DNA of 64,000 bases from Caulobacter sp. (GTDB taxonomy: Bacteria; Pseudomonadota; Alphaproteobacteria; Caulobacterales; Caulobacteraceae). The notes beneath the pieces are model-generated. The model did not search any database and was not told where the DNA came from. It saw only the letters and a program-made list of their open reading frames with translations. The translations under genes and the position numbers were made by a program. Of the stretch, positions 35,183 through 42,862 are shown in pieces. How positions within the stretch are numbered: the first letter of the stretch is position 1; each line of letters starts with the position of its first letter. The stretch is taken from positions 1 to 64,000 of the forward strand of contig JAUXTQ010000046.1 in the NCBI GenBank assembly GCA_030678995.1. Reading direction: 5' to 3'.

Positions 35183-36921
35183 CACTGACCCTTCAGTTCA
35201 ACGACATTGGCGCCGGCCGGCCGGCCGGCTCCGGACATCGCGGCCAGCACCTCCGCGCGAGGCCCGATCCGCTCGACGGCGCCGTCCCGCAGGACGAGCA
35301 GCGTGTCGGCGATCGCCAGGACGCCCGTGCGGTGGGCGATGATCATGATCGAGGCGCCGCGCGCCTTGGCGTCGGCGATCGCCTTGGCCAGCGCCATCTC
35401 ACCCTCGGCGTCGAGGCAGGAGTTGGGCTCGTCCAGCACCAGCAACGCCGGCTCGCCGTAGAGGGCGCGGGCCAGGGCGACCCGCTGCGCCTGGCCGGCG
35501 GACAGGCCGCGGCCGCCGTGGGCCAGGACCGTGTCGTAGCCCTTGGGCAGCTTGAGGATCATCTCATGCACGCCGCCGGCCTGGGCCGCGGCGACCACCG
35601 CCGCGTCGATGGCCAGGGGGTCATCGCCGCGCCAGACGGCGAAGCGGGAAATATTGTCGCGCACGCTGCCGGCGATCAGGGCGCTGTCCTGCGGCAGGTA
35701 GCCGATGTGGCTGCCCAGCCGGTCGGGGTCCCAGTCGGCGAGGTTGGCCCCGTCGAGGCGCACCACGCCGGCGTCGGGAGTGATCGCGCCCACCGCCAGC
35801 CGGGCCACCGTCGTCTTGCCGGCCCCGCTGGGACCGACCACGCCGAGCACCTCGCCCGGCTCCAGGCCGAAGGAGACGCCCTTGAGCAGCAGCGTGTCCG
35901 AACCGGGCGCGCGTTGAACCACCTTGTCGAATCGCAGGGCGCCCCGGGGGGCGGGCAGCTGGGTGCGGGGCGTCTCGGGTCCCTCGGCGCCGAACAGTTC
36001 GGCCAATATCTTCAGGGCGCCCCGCGCCTGCACCACGGTGCTCCAGGAGCCGACCACCTGCTCAACGGGCTGAAGGGCGCGGCTCATCAGAATCGAGCCG
36101 GCTATGATCGCGCCGGCGGAAATCTGCCGCTCCACCGCCAGCCACGCCCCCAGGCCAAGGGCGGCGGACTGGAGGAACAGGCGCATGAACTTGGTCGCGG
36201 CCGCGAACCCGCCGCCGGTGAACTGGGCCTGGCCGGCCAGGCCCAGGCCCGTGCGGCGGTCGGCCAGCTGGCGCTCGCGCAGGGCGCCGCGCATGCCCAG
36301 CGCCCGCACGACGTCGGCGTTCTGGGCGGCCGCCTCCTGGGCCTGGTAGGCCAGGTTGGTCGACTTGTTGGCTTCCTGGGATTTGGCCTTGGTCGAGCGT
36401 TCATTGAGCAGCGCCAGGGCGACCAGGATGCCGCCACCCACGATGGTCAGGGCGCCCAACGCCGGGTGCAGCATGAAAGCGATGATGACGTAGATCGGCG
36501 TCCAGGGTGCGTCGAGGAAGCCCAGCGCCGCCGGGCCGGATATGGCCTGGCGCAGGATGTCGAACTCGCGCATGCCCTGGATCGGCGCTCCCGGCGCCGC
36601 GCGAGCCATGAGCTTCTCAAGCAACGGCCCGGCCAACATCTTGTCGAGCCGCAGGCTGGCCCGGACCAGCAGGCGCGCGCGCAGGGCGTCTAGCAGCGCC
36701 AGGGTGATCAGGGCGAAGGCCACCACCAGGGTGATGAAGAACAGGGTCATCAGGCCGCCGGTCGGCACCACCCGGTCATAGACCTGCAGCATGTAGATCG
36801 ACGGGGTCAGGAACAGCAGGTTCAACAGGCCGCTGAACGCCGCGATGCCAATGAAATGCGGCCGGCAGGCGCTGAACGCCGTGCCCAGAGGTCCGGGCAG
36901 GTCGATACTGAGAAACTTCAA
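35182..36921 (-). CDS. Type I secretion ATPase/permease (PrtD/RsaD-like)
   Basis: A 579-residue ABC exporter half-transporter: about five or six membrane helices (about 20-290), then the ATPase domain with Walker A GPSGAGKTT, signature LSAGQAQRVALARAL, Walker B LLVLDEPNSCLD and switch His IIAHRTG. No C39 peptidase domain is present, so it should export C-terminal-signal (RTX-like) proteins unprocessed. A TTG start at 36921 is chosen because AAGGG lies six bases upstream; a TTG 27 bases further up is possible. No substrate or outer-membrane channel gene is in the window. Confidence 0.9.
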   Translation of the reverse strand: MKFLSIDLPGPLGTAFSACRPHFIGIAAFSGLLNLLFLTPSIYMLQVYDRVVPTGGLMTLFFITLVVAFALITLALLDALRARLLVRASLRLDKMLAGPLLEKLMARAAPGAPIQGMREFDILRQAISGPAALGFLDAPWTPIYVIIAFMLHPALGALTIVGGGILVALALLNERSTKAKSQEANKSTNLAYQAQEAAAQNADVVRALGMRGALRERQLADRRTGLGLAGQAQFTGGGFAAATKFMRLFLQSAALGLGAWLAVERQISAGAIIAGSILMSRALQPVEQVVGSWSTVVQARGALKILAELFGAEGPETPRTQLPAPRGALRFDKVVQRAPGSDTLLLKGVSFGLEPGEVLGVVGPSGAGKTTVARLAVGAITPDAGVVRLDGANLADWDPDRLGSHIGYLPQDSALIAGSVRDNISRFAVWRGDDPLAIDAAVVAAAQAGGVHEMILKLPKGYDTVLAHGGRGLSAGQAQRVALARALYGEPALLVLDEPNSCLDAEGEMALAKAIADAKARGASIMIIAHRTGVLAIADTLLVLRDGAVERIGPRAEVLAAMSGAGRPAGANVVELKGQ

Positions 36922-36955
36922 GGCCGGCCCTTTTTGGCGAAGCGCCAAACGCGCC

Positions 36956-36973
36956 TGTGGAGTCTATTCCACA
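36956..36973. promoter_or_regulatory. Palindrome between the exporter operon and the LuxR-type gene
   Basis: TGTGGA-GTCTAT-TCCACA: perfect 6-base arms with a 6-base spacer in the divergent promoter region. Size and shape fit a dimeric HTH operator. That the adjacent LuxR-type protein binds it is inference. Confidence 0.45.
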
Positions 36974-37065
36974 CGCCGATCCCGGCCAATGCGGCAATGT
37001 CGCGGCGGCAAAGACTTAACAAGGGGGATGGACGAAAGGGGAAAGGCGCATTTACCTGTGCGTTT

Positions 37066-37824
37066 ATGGGGGATCGACACGACCCGACGGCGATAGAACG
37101 GCTAACTCCGCGTGAGCGGGAGTGCCTTCGCTTGGTCGCCGGGCACCTCCATTCCAAGGAAATCGCCCGCCGCCTGAGCATCTCCCAGCACACGGTCGAT
37201 GGGCACCTGAACGAGGCCCGCCGGCGGCTCGGCGTCAGCAGCCGCCGCGACGCCGCCCGCCTGCTGGTGGCCTGGGAAGTGGACCATACCCCCCTCAACG
37301 ATTTAGGGGGCGCCCCGGGCGGGGTGGCTCCAGGACCCACTGATCCGTCAGCCTTCTCGCAGTTGTTGCGGGGAGTGGACGATGGACGACATCAGGGAAC
37401 AGGAGATCTACGACATCGGGACGCCCCCGGTGGTTGGGGCGGCGCAGGAGCCGGCGCTCTGGAACCCGGCCGCGGATATGCCGGTCTGGACCTGGAGCCA
37501 ACTGGAAGACGCGCTGACGGAGCTGGCGGCGAGTCGGCAACAGCACGACATGATCGAGAGTCTGGTGTCGGCGACGCGCAAGCAGGCCCGATACCTGCCT
37601 TCGGGACACACCCTGAAGGAGATTCTCTGCATCGCTTGGGTGATCGCGGACGAGACCTTCAAGGGCGGTCGGGGGGAGGACTCCTCCATGACCTAGCCCC
37701 CCTCCGCCGCCTGGCGCTCATCGGCGCCGCCGCGGTCCTGGCCGCCTTTCTGCTCAGCGCCGTGATCATCGCGAGCCACCAGTTCGCCTACGTGATCCAG
37801 CAGAGCATGTCCGGCTGGGACTAG
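37066..37824 (+). CDS. LuxR-type HTH protein; long open frame enclosing another gene
   Basis: From ATG 37066 the first ~80 residues are a clear LuxR HTH: RLTPRERECLRLVAGHLHSK EIARRLSISQHTVDGHLNEA RRRLG. The frame stays open for 252 residues and ends with a membrane helix (LALIGAAAVLAAFLLSAVII). Residues ~105-205 look like a shadow of another frame: third-position GC there belongs to the ORF at 37382-37696. So the true HTH protein may end near 37345, or the two are really separate genes joined by sequence indels. Divergent from the exporter operon, which it may regulate. Confidence 0.6.
   Translation: MGDRHDPTAIERLTPRERECLRLVAGHLHSKEIARRLSISQHTVDGHLNEARRRLGVSSRRDAARLLVAWEVDHTPLNDLGGAPGGVAPGPTDPSAFSQLLRGVDDGRHQGTGDLRHRDAPGGWGGAGAGALEPGRGYAGLDLEPTGRRADGAGGESATARHDRESGVGDAQAGPIPAFGTHPEGDSLHRLGDRGRDLQGRSGGGLLHDLAPLRRLALIGAAAVLAAFLLSAVIIASHQFAYVIQQSMSGWD
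37382..37696 (+). CDS. Hypothetical protein nested in the LuxR-type frame, 104 aa
   Basis: ATG at 37382 has GGGGAG six bases upstream. The product MDDIREQEIYDIGTPPVVGA then AQEPALWNPAADMPVWTWSQ LEDALTELAASRQ looks like a normal soluble protein, and nearly all codons end in G or C. It is wholly inside the open frame of the LuxR-type gene, one base shifted. Near its end is a G6 run (37672-37677); one extra G would join it to the membrane helix at 37690-37824, giving a ~146-residue protein with a C-terminal anchor. Confidence 0.65.
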   Translation: MDDIREQEIYDIGTPPVVGAAQEPALWNPAADMPVWTWSQLEDALTELAASRQQHDMIESLVSATRKQARYLPSGHTLKEILCIAWVIADETFKGGRGEDSSMT

Positions 37825-37913
37825 CGACCGGGGTCTTCTGAACCCCACCCAGTTCCAACATCGCAATGCAATCCGGCGAGCCGACCCTTCGGCGCGCGCG
37901 GGAGGAGTCTGTC

Positions 37914-38270
37914 ATGAAACGCAAGATCCTGGGACATCAGGTCGCTGACCAGTTGTTCGCCGCCGAGGCGGCTATCGACCGCGCGCTCTCGGCCGTCGCG
38001 ACCCTGACGGCCATGCTTCCCACCATGCGCGTCGAGGCCAACCTGTCGGCGGTCGTCGGCCAGAGCGTGTTTGAACGGTCCTGCCAGACCATCGCGGCCC
38101 TCACAGAGGCCCGCCGCGGCATCGTCGACACCCATCACGCCCTGACCGAGGTGCAGCGGCAGATCGGCCTGGGCGCCGTGGCGCTGGGCGGCGAGGACAA
38201 GCCGGATGAGAACGACCCGCCGGTGGGGCGGAGCCTGCGCGGTGTGGCGGGAGGACGCAGGGCCGCCTGA
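37914..38270 (+). CDS. Conserved hypothetical protein, 118 aa
   Basis: Starts MKRKILGHQVADQLFAAEAA. GGGAGGA precedes the ATG by seven bases. Helical, cytoplasmic, with VVGQSVFERSCQTIAALTEA RRGIVDTHHALTEVQRQIGL GAVALGG; proteins with this pattern are common and uncharacterised in Caulobacteraceae. A role related to cell-surface or stress functions cannot be deduced. Followed by a membrane protein gene 66 bases downstream. Confidence 0.65.
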   Translation: MKRKILGHQVADQLFAAEAAIDRALSAVATLTAMLPTMRVEANLSAVVGQSVFERSCQTIAALTEARRGIVDTHHALTEVQRQIGLGAVALGGEDKPDENDPPVGRSLRGVAGGRRAA

Positions 38271-38335
38271 GGCCTTACCTTGCAAGACCTTTTGGGTTGA
38301 GATGGTCGGAGCCAACCGGAAAGGGGCTTCTGGCC

Positions 38336-38767
38336 ATGTTCCTGACGCCCGCCTCGCAGATCGGCGCCTTGATCATGACCGCCGTTTGCCTGTTCGCCGC
38401 CTGGGCCGGAGGACGGCCCCAGCGGCTGACCGCCGGGATCGTCTTCGTCGCCTGGATCCTGTCGGCGGCGATCCAGGACCGCAGCTATCGCAACCCGCAG
38501 TACCTCACCCTGGTGCTCGACGCCTTCCTGATGGTGGTGTTCGTCGGCATGGCCCTGAAGTGGCGCCACAGCTGGCTGATGTGGTTGGCGGCCTTCCAGG
38601 CGCTGACCACCGCCACCCATGTCGCGGCCATCCTCGACCCCCGCATCTGGGCCAGAGCCTCGATCACCGCCTACATGATCTGGAGCTACCTGGCGCTGGC
38701 TTCGCTCCTGTGGGGCGGGGTGGCGGGCCTGTTGGAGCGGCGGCGCGGGGGACCTATCGCCCGGTGA
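38336..38767 (+). CDS. Integral membrane hypothetical protein, 143 aa
   Basis: Four or five hydrophobic segments (ASQIGALIMTAVCLFAAWAG; LTAGIVFVAWILSAAI; YLTLVLDAFLMVVFVGMALK; LMWLAAFQALTTATHVAAIL; AYMIWSYLALASLLWGGV). Typical of a small alphaproteobacterial membrane family without assigned function. Its 3' end overlaps the convergent enoyl-CoA hydratase gene by 14 bases. Confidence 0.7.
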   Translation: MFLTPASQIGALIMTAVCLFAAWAGGRPQRLTAGIVFVAWILSAAIQDRSYRNPQYLTLVLDAFLMVVFVGMALKWRHSWLMWLAAFQALTTATHVAAILDPRIWARASITAYMIWSYLALASLLWGGVAGLLERRRGGPIAR

Positions 38768-39563
38768 AGGCCGGGGGCCGCTTCTCGACGAAATGGGCCA
38801 CCCCTTCCTTGAAGTCCGCCGACGCGAAGCTCTCGGTCATGTCGCCGTTGGCCGTTTCGATCGCCTCGCCGAGCTGCTGGAACTGGGCGGCCCAGATCTC
38901 GCGTTTCATCACACCCATCGAGCGCGGCGAGACCTCATTGGCCAGCATCCGGGCATAGGCCATCACCTCGTCCATGAAAGCCCCCGCCGGCATCACCCGA
39001 TTGACCAGGCCGATCCGCTCCGCCTCGGCGGCGCTGACCCGGCGGGCGGAGAACAGCAGGTCGGCGGCCTGGGCAAAGCCCACCAGCCGCGGCAGCAGCC
39101 AGCTGATGCCGTGCTCGGCGATCAACCCCCGCCGAGAGAAGGAGGTAGTGAACACCGCCGTCTCCGACGCGAAACGGATGTCGGTGTAGAGGGCCATGAC
39201 CATGCCCAGCCCCGCGCAGGCGCCGTTGATCGCCCCGATGATCGGCTTGGGCACACTGGGGAAGTAGGAATAGGTCTTGCGGAAGTTGTCGGGCGCGGAG
39301 GGATCGAAGGGCTCGTCGGGGGCGGTCTCGCGCTGCCCCGAACCGATGTCTTGCAGGGCATTCATGTCGGCCCCGGCGCAGAAGCCCCGGCCGGCCCCCG
39401 TCAGGACGATGACCCGCACCGCCGGATCGTCCGTGGCCACCCGCATGGCCGCCTTGACCTCCAGGTGCATCTGGCCGGTCCAGGCGTTCAGCCGGTCGGG
39501 CCGGTTAAGCGTGACGACGGCGACCCCGTCCTCGACCTGATACAGAATGTCCTGATAGCTCAT
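38754..39563 (-). CDS. Enoyl-CoA hydratase/isomerase family protein
   Basis: A 269-residue crotonase-fold protein. VVTLNRPDRLNAW at the N-terminus, the oxyanion segment GAGRGFCAGADMNAL, and INGACAGLGMVMALYTDIRF followed by FSRRGLIAEHGISWLLPRLV with the catalytic Glu region. Such enzymes hydrate enoyl-CoA esters in fatty-acid or amino-acid degradation; the exact substrate is unknown. Start at 39563 (MSYQDILYQV). Divergent from a second family member. Confidence 0.87.
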   Translation of the reverse strand: MSYQDILYQVEDGVAVVTLNRPDRLNAWTGQMHLEVKAAMRVATDDPAVRVIVLTGAGRGFCAGADMNALQDIGSGQRETAPDEPFDPSAPDNFRKTYSYFPSVPKPIIGAINGACAGLGMVMALYTDIRFASETAVFTTSFSRRGLIAEHGISWLLPRLVGFAQAADLLFSARRVSAAEAERIGLVNRVMPAGAFMDEVMAYARMLANEVSPRSMGVMKREIWAAQFQQLGEAIETANGDMTESFASADFKEGVAHFVEKRPPAFTGR

Positions 39564-39624
39564 GGCGGCCTCCCGTCCGTTCGTTGCCGGGAAGCCTAGA
39601 CCAACCGATGGGGGAGTCGAGGCG

Positions 39625-40458
39625 ATGACCGGTGCGAAGTTCGGCGAAACGGCGTTCGAGACCCTGCTGTGCGACCGGCCGGCGACGGGCGTGGCGCGGA
39701 TCATCCTGAACCGGCCGGGGGCCATGAACGCCTACAGCTTCACCATGACCCAGGAGCTGCAGGCCGCCATCAACGCCTTCCGCGACGATGACGCGCTGGG
39801 GGCCCTGATCCTGACCGGGGCCGGTGACCGGGCCTTCTGCACCGGCGGCGACATATCCGGCAGCCATCCCGAACACTCCGCCGCCGTCGCCGCCGCGCCG
39901 ATGGGCCATGGCCGCGAAATGCGCGAGGGGATGCAGGCGGTGGTGCTGGCCCTGCGCCGGCTGGACAAGCCGTCGATCGCCATGCTGCGCGGCTATGCGG
40001 TGGCCGGCGGGCTGGCCCTGGCCTGCGCCTGCGACTTTCGCTTCGCCGCAGCGAGCGCCAGGCTGGGCGACACCAGCAACAAGGTCGGGCTGCTGCCCGA
40101 CGAGGGCGGCGCCTGGCTGTTCCCGCGCCTGATGGGCCTGGACCGGGCGCTGAAGATGACCCTGCTGAGCGAGATCTATGACGCGGCGACGGCGGCCGGG
40201 CTGGGCCTGGTGACCGAGGTCTGCGCCGATGCCGACCTGGAAGGCCGGGTCCTTGAGTTCGCGGGAGCCCTGGCCACCCGCGCCCCGCTGGCCGTCCGCC
40301 TGAGCAAGACGATGATGATGCGCGCCGGCCAGATCAATCTGGAAGACTCGCTCATCGACGCCCAGCACGCGGTGATGATCGCCAATCCGAGCGCCGATGT
40401 GCGCGAAGGGATCAAGGCGTTCCGGGAGAAGCGGTCGCCGAGGTTCGAGGGGCGGTGA
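39625..40458 (+). CDS. Enoyl-CoA hydratase/isomerase family protein
   Basis: A 277-residue crotonase-fold protein with IILNRPGAMNAYSFTMTQEL, TGAGDRAFCTGGDISG (oxyanion hole) and MLRGYAVAGGLALACACDFR then LGDTSNKVGLLPDEGGAWLF, where the DEGG segment is in the catalytic position. The long C-terminal domain ends VREGIKAFREKRSPRFEGR. Start at 39625 has GGGGGAG ten bases upstream. Divergent from the hydratase at 38754, with 61 bases between them. Confidence 0.88.
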   Translation: MTGAKFGETAFETLLCDRPATGVARIILNRPGAMNAYSFTMTQELQAAINAFRDDDALGALILTGAGDRAFCTGGDISGSHPEHSAAVAAAPMGHGREMREGMQAVVLALRRLDKPSIAMLRGYAVAGGLALACACDFRFAAASARLGDTSNKVGLLPDEGGAWLFPRLMGLDRALKMTLLSEIYDAATAAGLGLVTEVCADADLEGRVLEFAGALATRAPLAVRLSKTMMMRAGQINLEDSLIDAQHAVMIANPSADVREGIKAFREKRSPRFEGR

Positions 40459-40468
40459 GGGGCGGCGG

Positions 40469-40711
40469 CTACCAAAATCTCTTGGCGGCGAAGGCGTTGC
40501 CCGAGCCGGACTTCAGGTAGCTCTCGAAGGCCGCGGCCTTGGTTCGCGTGTTGAAGGCGACGTAAGTCACAAGGCGCCAAGGTCGGTATTTCGAGGTGTG
40601 GGGTGAGCGGCCTGCGTTGTGTGCTGCAAGGCGCGCCTTCAGGTCGTCGGTCAGCCCTGTGTAGCGCTGACCCGGCTCGCCCACGCTCTCCAGGAGATAG
40701 ACGTAGTGCAT
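40469..40711 (-). CDS. GIY-YIG nuclease family protein, 80 aa
   Basis: MHYVYLLESVGEPGQRYTGL contains the motif pair (VYLL ... RYTGL) of a single-domain GIY-YIG nuclease, followed by the catalytic region (KARLAAHNAG then SKYRPWRLVTY) and a helix with AAAFESYLKSGSG. The conserved Arg and Glu (FE) are present. Such YhbQ/UvrC-like orphan domains are small nucleases of unclear role. Confidence 0.82.
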   Translation of the reverse strand: MHYVYLLESVGEPGQRYTGLTDDLKARLAAHNAGRSPHTSKYRPWRLVTYVAFNTRTKAAAFESYLKSGSGNAFAAKRFW

Positions 40712-40853
40712 GCGCGCATCCTATGCGCGCGCACATCTCTTGTGCAACGATACGGTGGCAACCCGTCCTCCTTCGCCAAGGCTTCGGAGGACACGCCTTC
40801 GCCCAAGGTGCGGTTCCGGGTGGCTCGCCACCCGAAGCCCGCAGGGCGAAGGG

Positions 40854-40928
40854 TGGTGGACACGACTGGGATTGAACCAGTGACCCCCTCGATGTCAACG
40901 AGGTGCTCTCCCGCTGAGCTACGCGTCC
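40854..40928 (-). tRNA. tRNA-Val (anticodon GAC)
   Basis: Minus strand begins GGACGCGTAGCTCAGCGGGA and folds into a full cloverleaf: acceptor GGACGCG/CGTGTCC with one G-T pair, D-arm GCTC...GAGC, anticodon arm CCTCG-TTGACAT-CGAGG, T-arm CACTGG-TTCAATC-CCAGTC. Anticodon GAC reads Val codon GTC. The gene encodes its own CCA end (position 40854). Confidence 0.96.
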
Positions 40929-41001
40929 TTACCGGGGAGGCCGGGGATATAGCGAGGCTTTGAACGCCACGCAACCGCCCGCGCGTGTTCGTGAACGGCC
41001 C

Positions 41002-41361
41002 CTACGCCGCCGCCATCATCCGTTCGACCTCGGTGACGATGTCGCGCAGGTGGACGGGCTTGGACAGCACCTTGGCGCCGGCCGGGGCGCGCTCGCCGGC
41101 GGTCAGGGCGACCGCCGCAAAGCCGGTGATGAACATGATGCGCAGGCCCGGATGCCGGGCGGCGGCGTGGCGCGCCACCTCGATGCCGTCCATGCCGGGC
41201 ATGACGATGTCGGTCAGCAGCAGGTCCCAGTCCTGGTCGAGGACGGCCGCGGCCTCCTCGCCATCGGCGCAGGCGGTCACCTCGTAGCCGGCGCGTTCCA
41301 GCGCCCGCGCCAGGAAGTTGCGCAGGGAATCGTCGTCTTCGGCCAGGAGAATGCGCGGCAT
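41002..41361 (-). CDS. cpdR: Single-domain response regulator CpdR
   Basis: A 119-residue receiver domain only. MPRILLAEDDDSLRNFLARA, Asp51 in LLLTDIVMPGMDG, and MFITGFAAVALTAGERAPAG then AKVLSKPVHLRDIVTEVERM MAAA match Caulobacter CpdR closely. CpdR, when unphosphorylated, brings ClpXP and substrates such as PdeA and CtrA-path proteins to the pole for proteolysis; the CckA-ChpT relay phosphorylates Asp51. The C-terminal AA is conserved and signals its own degradation. tRNA-Val is next to it. Confidence 0.92.
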   Translation of the reverse strand: MPRILLAEDDDSLRNFLARALERAGYEVTACADGEEAAAVLDQDWDLLLTDIVMPGMDGIEVARHAAARHPGLRIMFITGFAAVALTAGERAPAGAKVLSKPVHLRDIVTEVERMMAAA

Positions 41362-41499
41362 GGTCGGAAAACGGCCCTCTGGAACCCCGAATGAGGCGTT
41401 CACCCTAACCTGACAGGCGTAAAGGCGCGATGAACCTCTCGTCGCAGGGGAGTGGTGAAAGCCTTTGACCCGTGGTCCCCGTCCCCCGATCATCCGGCG

Positions 41500-42405
41500 A
41501 TGGACGTGCGGGCGGTATTTTCAAAGGCGGACGAGGAGTCCGAGGGCATGGCCGCCTTCCGACTGCTGGCCCAGGATCCGCCGCCCACCCCGCTGGTGTT
41601 CGCCTCGCCCCATTCTGGCCGGGACTATCCCGCCGAGATGCTGGCCGCCGCCGCCGTGGACCCGCAGGCCCTGCGACAGTCCGAGGATGCCTTCGTTGAC
41701 CGGCTGATCGCGCCGGCGGCCGATGCCGGGGCCGCCCTGATCCTGGCTCGCTATGGCCGGGCCTTCATGGATCTCAACCGCGATCCCTGGGAGCTGGACC
41801 CGAAGATGTTCAGCGACGCCCTGCCGGCCTTCGCCCAGGGGCGGACGGCGCGGGTCGCCGCCGGCCTGGGGGCCATCGCCCGCACCGCCGGCGAAGGGCG
41901 CGACATCTACGCCCGCAAGCTGACCTTCGCCGAAGCCGAGGCGCGGGTGGCCAAGGCCCATGCGCCCTATCACGAAGCCCTGGATCGGCTGCTCGCCCGC
42001 GCCCGGGCGGCGCACGGCGTGGCGATCCTGATCGACTGGCACTCCATGCCCGAGGCGGCGGCGCGGACGGCCGTGACCCCGCGCCACGGCAAGGGCTGCG
42101 ACATCGTGCTGGGCGACCGTTTCGGGGCCGCCTGCAGCCAGAAGCTGACCGGCCTGGTGGACCGGGAGCTGGAGGCCATGGGCTATCGGGTGGCGCGAAA
42201 CGCTCCCTACGCCGGTGGCTACACCACCGAACACTACGGCCACCCCGCCAGCCGCACCCACGCCCTGCAGATCGAGATCAGCCGCGCCCTGTATCTGGAT
42301 GAAGCGACGCTGGCGCCGACCGAGGGACTGGCCCGGCTGACCGCCGACATCGGCAAGCTGACCGCCGTGCTGGCGCGGGACTGGCCGAAACTGCGACCGG
42401 CCTGA
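41500..42405 (+). CDS. N-formylglutamate amidohydrolase
   Basis: About 301 residues from ATG 41500; GTG 41452 and ATG 41548 (AGGAG nine bases upstream) are alternatives, so the N-terminus is uncertain. The FGase domain has LVFASPHSGRDYPAEMLAAA, DRLIAPAADAGAALI, ILIDWHSMPEAA and GGYTTEHYGHPASRTHALQI with conserved His and Glu metal ligands. It hydrolyses N-formyl-L-glutamate to glutamate and formate in histidine degradation. It is divergent from cpdR, an arrangement seen elsewhere in alphaproteobacteria. Confidence 0.88.
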   Translation: MDVRAVFSKADEESEGMAAFRLLAQDPPPTPLVFASPHSGRDYPAEMLAAAAVDPQALRQSEDAFVDRLIAPAADAGAALILARYGRAFMDLNRDPWELDPKMFSDALPAFAQGRTARVAAGLGAIARTAGEGRDIYARKLTFAEAEARVAKAHAPYHEALDRLLARARAAHGVAILIDWHSMPEAAARTAVTPRHGKGCDIVLGDRFGAACSQKLTGLVDRELEAMGYRVARNAPYAGGYTTEHYGHPASRTHALQIEISRALYLDEATLAPTEGLARLTADIGKLTAVLARDWPKLRPA

Positions 42406-42432
42406 CACCGATCACTCCCCACCCCTACATCA

Positions 42433-42559
42433 CCGTCATGGCCCGACTTGTTCGGGCCACCCAGGAACACGGTCTGCGACGGTGAAGTGGCGATCTTCAG
42501 AGGCCCTGATTTCGGCGTCACCACGCTTGGGTGGCCCGAACAAGTCGGGCCATGACGGA
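42433..42559. repeat. Inverted repeat CGTCATGGCCCGACTTGTTCGGGCC, copy 2
   Basis: Arms identical to copy 1 (27873-28000), CCGTCATGGCCCGACTTGTT CGGGCCACCC and its inverse. The centre differs. It lies immediately after the N-formylglutamate amidohydrolase gene. Confidence 0.9.
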
Positions 42560-42640
42560 TTTGATTGAAGGGAACAAAGGGCTTCGTAGGCCGGCGCACG
42601 CCTGAACGCCCGTATCTCCAAGCGCCGCTGGCCACAGGCC

Positions 42641-42669
42641 AAAAAAAAAGCGGCGGCCGAAGCCGCCGC
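42641..42669 (-). terminator. Strong rho-independent terminator on the minus strand
   Basis: Minus strand reads GCGGCGGCTTCGGCCGCCGC followed by nine T. Perfect 8-base stem with a TTCG loop. There is no T-run on the plus strand, so it must end a transcript from the minus strand, yet no protein gene lies upstream of it there. Confidence 0.9.
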
Positions 42670-42723
42670 AGTTCAATAGGGAGGAAACGCCCAGGAAGGG
42701 CAGAGGGGCCAAAGCCGCCTCAC
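42641..42723 (-). ncRNA. Candidate small RNA with anti-Shine-Dalgarno stretch
   Basis: Between the promoter at 42730-42757 and the terminator there is no protein frame that fits. The predicted RNA (about 80 nt) would contain CCCUUCCUGGGCGUUUCCUC CCUAUU, where CCUCCC can pair with GGGAGG ribosome sites, and would end in the strong hairpin. C-rich anti-SD loops are known in alphaproteobacterial sRNAs. Evidence is promoter, length, terminator and C-rich segment only; expression is not shown. Confidence 0.5.
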
Positions 42724-42729
42724 ACCCCC

Positions 42730-42757
42730 AAATTAGTGTGCGCCGCACAAATGACAA
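42730..42757 (-). promoter_or_regulatory. Candidate promoter with embedded palindrome
   Basis: Minus strand: TTGTCAT, 13 bases, ACTAATTT. This is close to the Caulobacter housekeeping consensus (TTGACGS, 10-14 bases, GCTANAWC). The 13-base spacer holds most of the palindrome TTTGTGC-GGC-GCACACT, so a bound repressor would block RNA polymerase. Confidence 0.5.
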
Positions 42758-42845
42758 GGAAAAAACGTGCGCGCGGGGCGAGATTCTCTGTGATCCGTGT
42801 TCAGAAATCCTTGTTCCGCTGGGGCATTCTTGCCAAACCCACCAC

Positions 42846-42862
42846 ATTGTGCGATGCACAAT
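42846..42862. promoter_or_regulatory. Palindrome ATTGTGC-GAT-GCACAAT upstream of typA
   Basis: Perfect 7-base arms around GAT. Lies 163 bases upstream of typA, and 109 bases from the related palindrome inside the candidate sRNA promoter. A second inverted repeat, TATTCA/TGAATA (42883-42902), sits in an AT-rich patch closer to typA and may be part of its promoter. The rest of the 360-base gap to typA shows no gene. Confidence 0.5.
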
